Shown: one piece after another, positions 23,872-31,052 of the stretch
Numbering within the stretch: the first letter of the stretch is position 1
Layout: every line of letters begins with the position of its first letter
The notes under the pieces: generated by a model
The model's input: the letters and a program-made list of their open reading frames with translations, nothing else
Database searches by the model: none
Told to the model about the DNA's origin: nothing
Translations under genes and position numbers: made by a program
Assembly: GCA_028287745.1 (NCBI GenBank)
Contig: JAQBPB010000074.1
Location: 1 to 34,969, forward strand
Length of the DNA stretch: 34,969 nt
Direction of reading: 5' to 3'
Source: Chloroflexota bacterium
GTDB taxonomy: Bacteria > Chloroflexota > Chloroflexia > Chloroheliales > Chloroheliaceae

Positions 23872-25317
23872 CTAATTGTCGCTGGGCCGTTCAGCCAGGG
23901 TCAGGTCAATAGTCAGGACCTGGTCGCCGCGCTGGACCGTTAGCTTGATGGTATCGCCGGGTTTATGGCCCAGAATGACATTCACCAGCGGGTTATTATC
24001 ATTCAGGGGCTGACCGTCAATCTGGGTAATTACATCGTTATTTTTCAGGCCCGCTTTGTCAGCCGGACCGTCTTTGATAACACCGGACGACCCACTGGAG
24101 CCATTTATCCAGGCCCCTTCTACCAGGGGAAAAGCCCGGCCGTTGTTACTAAGAGTACCGGCTTCGGCGGGTGTAATCATCTGGTAGGTAATGCCGAAGT
24201 AACTTCGAATGACCTTACCTTTGGTGATTAACTGGTCCGAAACGAATTTAGCGACATTGGCCGGAATGGCAAATCCCAGACCTTCTGCGATATCATAAAC
24301 ACCGTTTTGAGCGCGGTTACTGGTGCCGGTGCTGCGCAAGACTGCCGTATTGATGCCGACAATTTCGCCGCGCAGGTTCAGGAGAGGTCCGCCGCTGTTG
24401 CCGTGATTAATCGCGGCATCGGTCTGGACATATACGCCGTTATCCGAAGGTAAGGTCCGGTTCAAGCCGCTAATCACGCCTTTGGAGACTGAATTGCGGA
24501 AGTTTCCCAGGGCCGCGCCAATTGCGACGACCGTTTCACCTACTTCGGCTTTATCAGCAAATTTAGTGAAGCCGGGGACCGGGCCGTCAATCTTAAGGAC
24601 CGCCAGGTCCCCAATAACGTCACGCCCGACCAGTTTGGCGGTTACGGTAGTCTTACCATCATTCAGGGCTACCGCCAGCCCCTCCTGTCCGTCTACAACA
24701 TGATTATTCGTCACGATATAGCCATCGCTGCTGATAATCACGCCGCTGCCGATACCCTGCACGACCAGGGCATTCGAACTGCTCGGGGCATCGGCCCCGG
24801 GTGTCGGCTGGTTGGGTGTCGGCTGGTTGGGTATCACCCGGCGGGTGGTAGGGTTGTATTTGCCTTTGTTGTAAACCGTTACTACGGCGGGACTGGCCTT
24901 TTTGACCACTTCTACGACCGAATTGCTTTCAAGCTGGTCGCTGACACTGCCAGTAGTCGAGGCGGCAGTTGTACCAGCCGCCGTTGTAGCAGCGGCCGTG
25001 GTTTGTCCGGCAATCGCCGCAGTGGTAGTAGCTGGCAAGGGCGTCACAGTCGCGGTAGTCACCTCCGTCGAAGCGGGGGTCGTTGCCGGACCGTTTGTTG
25101 CAGCCGCAGTGGCGGCGGTTGTGGTAGTTTCAGCCACCGAAGGGGATGCGCCAACCGCCGCAGTCGTGTCAAGGGTACGCGTATTTTGGGTAACACTGTC
25201 CCCGGTACACGCCGCCAGGCTCAGACTTAACAGGGAGGCTGCTAGCAGCAAACTTACGACTTGCCGGGGTTGCCGGTTAGCCGGGCCTAACTTTTTACTT
25301 ATCGCGCTTTTTAGCAT
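23872..25317 (-). CDS. HtrA/Deg-type serine protease, lipoprotein with PDZ domain
   Basis: A 481-aa envelope quality-control protease. The signal peptide ends in lipobox LAAC (Cys37), so it is lipid-anchored outside the cell membrane. A long Ala/Thr linker (about 45-125) follows. The trypsin-like domain carries the full triad: His206 (TNNHVVDG), Asp237 (GDLAVLKID) and Ser308 (GNSGGPL). One C-terminal PDZ domain (~385-475, with GPADKAGLKNNDVITQIDGQPL) binds misfolded or exposed C-termini. A tandem NQPTP repeat at ~164-173 is encoded by a 15-bp duplication. The SD is weak (AGGGG just before the ATG). Its linker style matches the lipoproteins at 15562 and 17470. Confidence 0.93.
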   Translation of the reverse strand: MLKSAISKKLGPANRQPRQVVSLLLAASLLSLSLAACTGDSVTQNTRTLDTTAAVGASPSVAETTTTAATAAATNGPATTPASTEVTTATVTPLPATTTAAIAGQTTAAATTAAGTTAASTTGSVSDQLESNSVVEVVKKASPAVVTVYNKGKYNPTTRRVIPNQPTPNQPTPGADAPSSSNALVVQGIGSGVIISSDGYIVTNNHVVDGQEGLAVALNDGKTTVTAKLVGRDVIGDLAVLKIDGPVPGFTKFADKAEVGETVVAIGAALGNFRNSVSKGVISGLNRTLPSDNGVYVQTDAAINHGNSGGPLLNLRGEIVGINTAVLRSTGTSNRAQNGVYDIAEGLGFAIPANVAKFVSDQLITKGKVIRSYFGITYQMITPAEAGTLSNNGRAFPLVEGAWINGSSGSSGVIKDGPADKAGLKNNDVITQIDGQPLNDNNPLVNVILGHKPGDTIKLTVQRGDQVLTIDLTLAERPSDN

Positions 25318-25459
25318 GGGCCCCTGCCGCTTCTAACGAAGATTTAACTTTCGTGTTTACCTGGAAACTCGTATATGCTTTTGTAGAGCTTACAAAGCTT
25401 ATTATGCCGTAAATATGCTATGTAACTGTGGTAAAAATGTTAAATGAATGTAAACATCT

Positions 25460-25864
25460 TTACCGCGAAGAGGTATAACGTTTCGTAAAGACCGTTATAA
25501 CTACCCCGACCGCACTAAGTCCCAGCAGCGCGTGCAGGTAAACCACCAGGTCGTAAGTGTTGCCGCTGACCCAGTCAAAGACCAGGGATAATAGCAGAAT
25601 AATGCCAACCACCAGGGCCAGGGTCAGCAGGACACGCCCGGCAGTGGCAAGCCTGGTGCCGTCCGGATTGAGGGCTTTCGCGCGTTTGCTGCGGGCAATC
25701 ACCATTTCGAACATTCCGATCAAAGCCAGGGCTCCCAGGATATGGATCAGGCGAACGGTGTCATAGCCGCGCCCGCTGCCCGTGGCAACGTTACGCCAGA
25801 TAAGTAAAGTAATACCGAGGAAAGCAACCAATAACGCTAGATAGCGCACTTTCGTGGTTGACAT
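25460..25864 (-). CDS. Four-helix integral membrane protein, unknown function
   Basis: The 134-aa product has four predicted membrane helices (about 7-24, 36-56, 74-96 and 103-127) joined by short polar loops. I do not recognise the family. Two histidines lie inside helices, His41 in RLIHILGALALIG and His111 in YLHALLGLSAVG, with similar H-x-L-x-G surroundings. That could allow heme or metal binding, or simply mark an internal duplication of two hairpins. AAGGA lies 8 nt before the ATG. It is encoded between the protease and the RNA-modification fusion gene, all minus strand, but it is separated from the latter by a hairpin. Confidence 0.7.
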   Translation of the reverse strand: MSTTKVRYLALLVAFLGITLLIWRNVATGSGRGYDTVRLIHILGALALIGMFEMVIARSKRAKALNPDGTRLATAGRVLLTLALVVGIILLLSLVFDWVSGNTYDLVVYLHALLGLSAVGVVITVFTKRYTSSR

Positions 25865-25946
25865 GAATCAAATCCTTTCATCAATTGCATTGAACAGACA
25901 ACTATTGCCGATAAGGTAAAACATATATTAGAATTATGCACAACTA

Positions 25947-25986
25947 AGCCTGGAATGTTCAACAAACTTAGTGAACGTTCCAGGCT
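25947..25986 (-). terminator. Hairpin just after the RluA-methyltransferase gene
   Basis: AGCCTGGAATGTTCA (25947-25961) and TGAACGTTCCAGGCT (25972-25986) form a long stem with one mismatch and a 10-nt loop, ending 4 bp from the stop codon. On the minus strand only a weak T-rich tail follows, so termination strength is uncertain. Confidence 0.6.
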
Positions 25987-25990
25987 TTTA

Positions 25991-27784
25991 TCAGGCCAGG
26001 CGAAGGATTAGCACCTTCAGATAGCCTTCGGCCCCGGCCGGGCGCGGGAAATCCAGCTCCGGTTCGTGATAATATCCCAGGATTTCAAAGGCCCGCCCGG
26101 CGTTATCCAGCGCCCCGGTGACCATTTGCCGGAAGTTGCGGCGAGGTAGTCCGGCGTGATTGGTACAGGTGACCAGCACGCCGCCGGAGGTAACGCTCTT
26201 TGAGGCCAGCGCGGCCAGCTCGCCGTAATCTCTTTCGGCCGACCAGCGGGTCTTTTTTACGGTTGAGAAACTCGGGGGATCCAGTATAACCAGCTCAAAT
26301 TTCTGGCCGCGCCGGTTAAAGCGGGTCAGCCAGTCGAACACATCGCCGGTTACAAAGTCGTAGTCATCCGGCGTGAGGTCGTTTAGCCGGTAGTTCTCTT
26401 TGGCCCAGTCCAGCACGCGCTGTCCGGCGTCCAGGTTAACCGCCCGGCTGGCTCCGTGGGTGGCGGCGACCAGTCCAAAGGCTCCCGTGAAGGCAAAGCA
26501 GTTAAGGACCGTCTTGTCCTGGGCCAGCCCGGCCAGGCGGGCGCGGACTTCGCGCATGTCCAAGAATAGGCCGGGACTGAGGCCGTCACCCGGCCGGATT
26601 AAATACAGCAGGCCGTTCTCCCGAATGGTTACTTCCGGCCAGTGCGGTCCGCGCAGGGGCAGTTCAGGGGCTACGGTATCTTTTTCTTCGGTCTGGGCCA
26701 GATTGGAAGCCTGGCGCGGCCGGAATTTCCCGTAGATGGACCAATCAGGCCAGATGCGCCCCAGTTCTTCGATTAAAAGCTTCAGGACCGGGTGGCCGGG
26801 TTCAAGCTGGGGGTCGTAGCAGTTGAGTACCAGTGCCTCGCCATAGCGGTCAAGGGTAATCCCCGGCAGGCCGTCTCCGGCCCCGTTTACCAGGCGGTAA
26901 GCGGTTGTCTCCAGGGTGGGGTCTTCACTAAAAGGCGCGCGCCGGTCGGCGGCCAGGTTAATGAGGGCGGCCAGACCGGGCCCATCGGCCGGTTTTAGCT
27001 GGGACAGGCTGGCCCCGGCCAGGCGGCGGGCCAGTTCAAGGCCGGGCAAAGGCTTCCCGGTCTGGGCTTCTTTAAGGAGCGGCGGCAGCGGGGCCTCAAA
27101 ACTGACCGGCTGCCCGGTAGCAGGATGGGCAAAAGCCAGCCGGGCGGCGTGCAGCAGCAGGTGCGGAAAGGTCGCGACCGCCACCGGGTTTTTATTCCGG
27201 TCAACCGCGCCGGGATGGGCCGGGCGGCGTTCCCTGGTGCCAATTTGGGCGTTACCGGGAATTCCGTAAAGGGGGTCGCCAATAATAGGGCAGCCGATGT
27301 GGGCCAGGTGTACCCGCAACTGGTGGGTCCGGCCGGTTTCAAGTTTCAGGCGAACCAGGCTGTAAGACCCGGAAGGGCCTTCCTGCTCGACCCGGTAATG
27401 GGTAACAGCCGGTTTGCCCTTATCACCGGGCTGGGCGACCCGCCAGAGGCCGGAACCGGCCGGGGCCAGCGGCACATTTATAACGCCGCCCTGGTGCGAG
27501 GGCCGTCCCTGGACCAGCGCCCGGTATTCTTTCTCGACCATGCGGCCCTCAAAAGCCCGGGCTAACCCGGCATTTGCTTCTTTACGCGCGGCAAAGACCA
27601 GCACTCCCGATACCTCCCGGTCCAGGCGGTGATGGATACCCAGGTATTTCAAATCCAATTGCTGGCGGAGCAGGCTCACTACATCAAAACCGCCTTCGCC
27701 TTCTTCATCCGGGTGGGTAGGCAAACCGGCCGGTTTGTTTATGACTATGAGGTCGTCATCCTGGTACAAAATAGGAATTAGCAT
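25991..27784 (-). CDS. Fusion: RluA-family pseudouridine synthase + RlmI-type SAM methyltransferase
   Basis: One 597-aa chain joins two RNA-modifying enzymes. Residues 1 to ~245 are an RluA-type pseudouridine synthase: the opening ILYQDDDLIVINKPAG, catalytic Asp55 in HHRLDREVSG, and the RTHQLRVHLAHIGCPIIGDPLYG motif. Residues ~285-597 resemble class I methyltransferases of the RlmI/RlmK 23S rRNA m5C type: LVNGAGDGLPGITLDRYG, the SAM loop LNCFAFTGAFGLVAATHG, LDPPSFS and VTCTNHAGL. No clear PUA or S4 domain is seen. No SD precedes the ATG, but TATACT at 27792-27797 ends 7 nt before it, suggesting a leaderless mRNA. Target nucleotides are not deducible. Confidence 0.88.
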   Translation of the reverse strand: MLIPILYQDDDLIVINKPAGLPTHPDEEGEGGFDVVSLLRQQLDLKYLGIHHRLDREVSGVLVFAARKEANAGLARAFEGRMVEKEYRALVQGRPSHQGGVINVPLAPAGSGLWRVAQPGDKGKPAVTHYRVEQEGPSGSYSLVRLKLETGRTHQLRVHLAHIGCPIIGDPLYGIPGNAQIGTRERRPAHPGAVDRNKNPVAVATFPHLLLHAARLAFAHPATGQPVSFEAPLPPLLKEAQTGKPLPGLELARRLAGASLSQLKPADGPGLAALINLAADRRAPFSEDPTLETTAYRLVNGAGDGLPGITLDRYGEALVLNCYDPQLEPGHPVLKLLIEELGRIWPDWSIYGKFRPRQASNLAQTEEKDTVAPELPLRGPHWPEVTIRENGLLYLIRPGDGLSPGLFLDMREVRARLAGLAQDKTVLNCFAFTGAFGLVAATHGASRAVNLDAGQRVLDWAKENYRLNDLTPDDYDFVTGDVFDWLTRFNRRGQKFELVILDPPSFSTVKKTRWSAERDYGELAALASKSVTSGGVLVTCTNHAGLPRRNFRQMVTGALDNAGRAFEILGYYHEPELDFPRPAGAEGYLKVLILRLA

Positions 27785-27791
27785 AGTTTGA

Positions 27792-27797
27792 AGTATA
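27792..27797 (-). promoter_or_regulatory. -10-like box directly before the fusion gene (possible leaderless start)
   Basis: On the minus strand TATACT ends 7 nt before the ATG at 27784, the distance expected if transcription starts at the A of the start codon. No SD and no good -35 is visible. Confidence 0.35.
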
Positions 27798-27805
27798 ACA
27801 GAGAA

Positions 27806-27837
27806 TCAAAAAGGCTGGCACCAGGCCAGCCCTTTTT
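27806..27837 (-). terminator. Terminator of the glutaredoxin gene
   Basis: AAAAAGGCTGGC and GCCAGCCCTTTTT pair with one bulge around a short loop, flanked by A- and T-runs, 11 bp after the stop. Confidence 0.85.
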
Positions 27838-27847
27838 AAGGAAATTC

Positions 27848-28102
27848 TTAAGCTAACTTTAACAGTTCGGTAAGCTGTTTCGGGCTAGGGTTGGTATAGA
27901 TCCCAAGACCTTCGATCTGAATAGTCGGTACCGTCCGGTTGCCTCCGTTAGCGTTCATAACGAACTCAGCGGCTTCTTCGTTGTGCTCGACATTGACTTC
28001 CTCGAAAGCAATGCCCTTGTTATTAAGGAAGCGCTTGGTGCTGACGCAATAAGGACACCAATCGGTGGTATACATCGTTATTTTAGGTAATGTGTTTTCC
28101 AT
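27848..28102 (-). CDS. Glutaredoxin-family protein
   Basis: The 84-aa thioredoxin-fold protein has the dithiol site CPYC (Cys16/Cys19) in YTTDWCPYCVSTK, the cis-Pro loop TVPTIQI, and a C-terminal helix. The length and the TDWCPYC style match the small glutaredoxin/mycoredoxin group, which reduce protein disulfides or mixed disulfides with glutathione, mycothiol or similar thiols. Which thiol this organism uses is not shown here. It is a single-gene unit between a strong promoter at 28171-28199 and a terminator. Confidence 0.92.
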   Translation of the reverse strand: MENTLPKITMYTTDWCPYCVSTKRFLNNKGIAFEEVNVEHNEEAAEFVMNANGGNRTVPTIQIEGLGIYTNPSPKQLTELLKLA

Positions 28103-28170
28103 CTGGTTTAATAAACCCCTTTCTCAATGAGAAATAATTTGATATAAGCAAACTTACTTTTTATAGGTTA

Positions 28171-28199
28171 ATTATATCATATTCCCCAATGATGCTCAA
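28171..28199 (-). promoter_or_regulatory. Promoter of the glutaredoxin gene
   Basis: On the minus strand TTGAGC (28194-28199) and perfect TATAAT (28171-28176) are 17 bp apart; the start is predicted near 28164. The same -35 word is used before hom. Confidence 0.75.
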
Positions 28200-28416
28200 G
28201 TTTCCTTTTTAGCATCAGGTTAACAGTTTAACATATGCATAAGCTATGCCGTAATTACCTGTATTGCCGGTGTGGATAACAAAAACTAGTTAAATCCTTG
28301 CTATATTTTTATGCTAATAGTGCTAACCGGAAAGCTTAGCTTTTGATGAGGGAAAACAGTTCCGGGAGGTTTCGAAACAAATTTATAGACCTGACGCCCG
28401 GCCAGATTCATAGAGA
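28200..28416. other. Gene-free stretch between glutaredoxin promoter and citrate synthase hairpin
   Basis: No ORF or RNA gene is supported. The only structure I see is the short palindrome GTTTCGAAAC near 28369-28378. Confidence 0.3.
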
Positions 28417-28459
28417 AGCCGGGAAGATTTACAGATACCTGTCGAAAATCTTCCCGGCT
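28417..28459 (-). terminator. Hairpin downstream of citrate synthase
   Basis: AGCCGGGAAGATTT (28417-28430) and AAATCTTCCCGGCT (28446-28459) form a perfect 14-bp stem, 35 bp after the citrate synthase stop. The following T-run on the minus strand is weak (TCTCTAT). Confidence 0.7.
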
Positions 28460-28493
28460 CTATTTGGTTTAGTTTGTTAAGGATACTTATTTG

Positions 28494-29639
28494 CTACCGC
28501 TCGGCAAGCGGCACGAAAACGGCCGTTTCGGGGCCGGTGTAGTCGGACTCGGGCCGGATAATGCGGTTGTTGGCGGCCTGTTCCAGGATGTGGGCGGTCC
28601 AGCCTGCCACCCGGCTGGCGGCAAAGGTCGGTGTGAAGAAGTCGCCCGGCAAGCCCAGCGACCCGAGCAATACCGCCGAGTAATACTCGACGTTGGTATA
28701 GAGCTTCCGGTTGGGCTTGTATTCGGCCAATAGCTTCAGGGCCAACTCCTCAACGTAAGCGGCAAAGCCAAATTCCTGGGGCGAAGCCAGTTCAGCCATA
28801 CCTTTTAGTTCTTCCGCCCGTGGGTCCACCGTCTTATACACCCGGTGTCCAAAGCCCATCAGGACCGTCCCGTTTTCCAGGGCGTTCCGCAGCCAATTCT
28901 CGGCCCCTTCTTTGCCGCCCGCCGCCTGGATTTCTTCCAGCATATCTTTTACTTTTGAGGGCGCTCCGCCGTGGAGCGGTCCTTTCAGCGCGCCAATCGC
29001 GGCCACCACCGACGAAGCCAGGTCCGACTGGGTACTGGCAACTACCCTGGCTGTAAAGGTCGAGGCGTTCATGCCGTGATCGGCCAGCATCACCAGGTAG
29101 GCGTTCAGGGCCCGTTCCTGGGCCTCCGAAGGGACCTGGCCGTTTAGCAGGTAGAGATAAGTGGCGGCATGGCCCAGGCCGGCGCGCGACTCGAGCGGTT
29201 CCAGGCCCTGGCGCAGCCGGGCAAACGCGGCCAGGATTAGCGGGATACGCGCCGTAAGCGCAATGGCCTGGTCGAGAGTAGGCGTGCCGCTAATCCCGCC
29301 GGTAGCGCCATCGGCCGAGACAACCGTCCGCAAGACGTCCATCGGTTCGGCGGTAGCGGGAAGAGTCCGGAGTACGGTTATGACGGCCGGAGTGAGCGTA
29401 CGCTGGGCGGCCAGTTTTTCTTTTAAGTGGGTCAGTTCGGTCCGGTTGGGCAAATGACCGGCCCATAGCAGGTGAGCGACTTCCTCAAAGGTGACCGTTT
29501 TCGCCAGGTCATGAATGTTATACCCCCGGTAGATCAACCGTCCCAGGTTGCCTTCCACCTTGCTGATGGCTGTCGTTGCCGCAACTATGCCTTCCAGGCC
29601 CTGGTTTTTCTTAATAGGATTATTGACCGGCGTTGTCAT
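28494..29639 (-). CDS. gltA: Citrate synthase
   Basis: Condenses acetyl-CoA and oxaloacetate, the entry step of the TCA cycle. The 381-aa length fits the short, NADH-insensitive type II-like bacterial enzymes (CitZ/2-methylcitrate synthase group). Active-site motifs are present: HGMNAST, His223 in GPLHGGAPSK and His265 in GFGHRVYKTVDPRA. The third catalytic position, usually Asp in NVDFYS, reads NVEYYS here (Glu318). I believe Glu occurs in some subfamilies but could not check. AGGAG lies 6 nt before the ATG. The gene is divergent from a small HTH gene, and its promoter overlaps a phased repeat array, suggesting specific regulation. A methylcitrate role cannot be excluded. Confidence 0.92.
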   Translation of the reverse strand: MTTPVNNPIKKNQGLEGIVAATTAISKVEGNLGRLIYRGYNIHDLAKTVTFEEVAHLLWAGHLPNRTELTHLKEKLAAQRTLTPAVITVLRTLPATAEPMDVLRTVVSADGATGGISGTPTLDQAIALTARIPLILAAFARLRQGLEPLESRAGLGHAATYLYLLNGQVPSEAQERALNAYLVMLADHGMNASTFTARVVASTQSDLASSVVAAIGALKGPLHGGAPSKVKDMLEEIQAAGGKEGAENWLRNALENGTVLMGFGHRVYKTVDPRAEELKGMAELASPQEFGFAAYVEELALKLLAEYKPNRKLYTNVEYYSAVLLGSLGLPGDFFTPTFAASRVAGWTAHILEQAANNRIIRPESDYTGPETAVFVPLAER

Positions 29640-29695
29640 AGGATTCTCCTGACATTTTTGTATTTTCTTTTTCAGTAATAATTTCTGTCATGTCT

Positions 29696-29723
29696 GTTTT
29701 ACCACTAATTCTATGAATGTCAA
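29696..29723 (-). promoter_or_regulatory. Promoter of citrate synthase
   Basis: On the minus strand perfect TTGACA (29718-29723) is 16 bp from TAAAAC (29696-29701). The -35 sits inside the arm TGTCAATA (29718-29725), which mirrors the arm of the divergent promoter. Confidence 0.6.
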
Positions 29724-29796
29724 TAGTCCTTGATAAACATTGATTATACTTGATTTATATTGATTTCGGAGTAATAATAATAGATAAATATTGACA
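29718..29796. promoter_or_regulatory. Phased TTGAT array and inverted arms between divergent promoters (putative operator)
   Basis: TTGAT begins at 29730, 29740, 29750 and 29760, an exact 10-bp period on one DNA face. The array is flanked by TGTCAATA (29718-29725) and TATTGACA (29789-29796), a perfect 8-bp inverted pair that contains both -35 boxes. A small HTH protein is encoded immediately to the right. Small MerR-like proteins such as BldC, and phage Xis proteins, bind head-to-tail on direct repeats of this kind, so this is a plausible operator for the HTH protein; that is inference. Confidence 0.6.
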
Positions 29797-29818
29797 GGTA
29801 AAAAGCGGATGGTATGAT
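29791..29818 (+). promoter_or_regulatory. Promoter of the HTH-aroD unit
   Basis: Perfect TTGACA (29791-29796) and TATGAT (29813-29818) are 16 bp apart. The start is predicted near 29825, giving a ~34-nt leader. Confidence 0.75.
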
Positions 29819-29858
29819 TGGGAACGGGATTAAATAGAATCGGAAAGCAACAAAGCAC

Positions 29859-30143
29859 ATGTCTGAATCGCCAGTAGAAGTCAATGATGGTTTTATTGAT
29901 GGGAACGAAGTTTGCCGGCTGTTAGGGGTAAAACCGGCCACGCTGTACGCCTATGTCAGCCGGGGCGTTCTCAAAAGTTATAAACAGGGTATCAAGCGCC
30001 AGCGCCTGTACAAGCGGGATGCTGTTTTAAAGCTCCTGGCGGTGCGCCCCAGCGATGAAGTATCCGAGATACCGGCCCAGGCCCCTAAAGTTAACCGGAA
30101 AGCCGACATACCGGCTGCCGAAGATTGGATTCCATACTTTTAA
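29859..30143 (+). CDS. Small HTH DNA-binding protein (HTH_17/MerR-like), probable regulator
   Basis: A 94-aa protein whose residues ~12-65 form a winged-HTH of the excisionase/MerR type: FIDGNEVCRLLGVKPATLYAYVSRG, then a basic wing (KSYKQGIKRQRLYKRDAVLKLL, given in parts: GIKRQRLYKRDA). From memory, LGVKPATLYAYVSRG closely matches the N-terminal HTH domain found fused to citrate synthases in some Actinobacteria and Proteobacteria. Here it is a separate gene divergent from citrate synthase. The C-terminal ~30 residues are Pro/Ala-rich and end in WIPYF. The SD is weak (GGAAAG, ~11 nt). It runs directly into aroD, two bases before the aroD ATG. Confidence 0.82.
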   Translation: MSESPVEVNDGFIDGNEVCRLLGVKPATLYAYVSRGVLKSYKQGIKRQRLYKRDAVLKLLAVRPSDEVSEIPAQAPKVNRKADIPAAEDWIPYF

Positions 30144-30145
30144 AC

Positions 30146-30913
30146 ATGTCGAATAATTCAAATTTTCCGGCCCAGCACCAACCACCTTTCCTGAAGCATC
30201 CTTCAATCTGTGTCCCGCTGGTCGCCCGGAGCCAGGCAGAGGCTATTGAGCAAATCGGCCGGTTGGCCGCCAAACAGCCCGACCTTATTGAAGTGCGGCT
30301 GGATTACCTGCCCGACCTTACGCCGCCTCTGGCCCAGGCGCTATTACAGGAATTGCACCGGCTTTGCCCGGTCCCGCTACTGGCGACATTCCGGCGCCAG
30401 GAAGAAGGCGGCGCCAGCCCCCTGGACGAACCGGCCCGGCTGGGTATTTTAGAAGCGGCCCTGGCAAGTGGGGCTATCCACCTGTTAGATATAGAACTGC
30501 GGACCAGCCCGGCCCTTCGCGACCGGCTCTTGCAGGCGGCCCGGCAGCAAGGCGTCGGCACAATTATTTCCTATCACGATTTTGAAAAGACCCCGCCTTT
30601 GCCGGTCTTGCGCGAACTGATGCAGGAATTGGCCGCGAGCGGGGCGGATATTTTAAAATTGGCCGTTTTTCCGTTGGAACCGCTTGACCCTGTTAACCTC
30701 CTTACGGTAACCTATGAAGCGCGGGCCAACTGGCCCAATCGGCAGCTTATAACCATGGCTATGGGCGGTCTGGGTGGTTTCACCCGGTTGGCCGGTCCTT
30801 TTTACGGTAGCTCTCTGACTTTTGCAGTGGGAGAAAAGAGTTCCGCGCCGGGCCAGCCGGATATTGACACGGTCCGTAAGTTATGGCAAAATTGGGCAAT
30901 TAGCCCTGAGTGA
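30146..30913 (+). CDS. aroD: Type I 3-dehydroquinate dehydratase
   Basis: Dehydrates 3-dehydroquinate to 3-dehydroshikimate in the shikimate pathway through a Schiff base. In 255-aa numbering the key residues are visible: EVRLDYL, His144 in ISYHDFEKTP and the Schiff-base Lys171 in GADILKLAVFP. The substrate loop GGFTRLAGPFYGSSLTFA and a Gln near the C-terminus (APGQPD) also fit. These match His143/Lys170 of the enteric enzyme. A TTG at 30125 would add seven residues and overlap the HTH gene. I choose the ATG at 30146, two bases after the HTH stop, with translation probably coupled because no clear SD exists. No other aro genes are adjacent. Confidence 0.93.
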   Translation: MSNNSNFPAQHQPPFLKHPSICVPLVARSQAEAIEQIGRLAAKQPDLIEVRLDYLPDLTPPLAQALLQELHRLCPVPLLATFRRQEEGGASPLDEPARLGILEAALASGAIHLLDIELRTSPALRDRLLQAARQQGVGTIISYHDFEKTPPLPVLRELMQELAASGADILKLAVFPLEPLDPVNLLTVTYEARANWPNRQLITMAMGGLGGFTRLAGPFYGSSLTFAVGEKSSAPGQPDIDTVRKLWQNWAISPE

Positions 30914-31052
30914 AATTTTAGGTTTTCCCTCACAAATTAAAAACAGATATAGCTATAGATCTACTCTTTCTTCTTTCGAGCTGCGGAGTCCGGCCTTTTT
31001 TGTGGTGCCTGCTTCCGTGCGGAAGAAGTGACATCAAGAAAGGCTTTCACTA

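Noticed and set aside
24700..25336. Plus-strand frames opposite the HtrA linker
   Set aside because: Low-complexity shadow of the Ala/Thr linker; the minus strand carries the complete protease triad.
29730..29764. TTGAT array as a CRISPR or origin-type iteron
   Set aside because: Only four 10-bp units without spacers, located between divergent promoters; no replication gene is present. An operator fits better.
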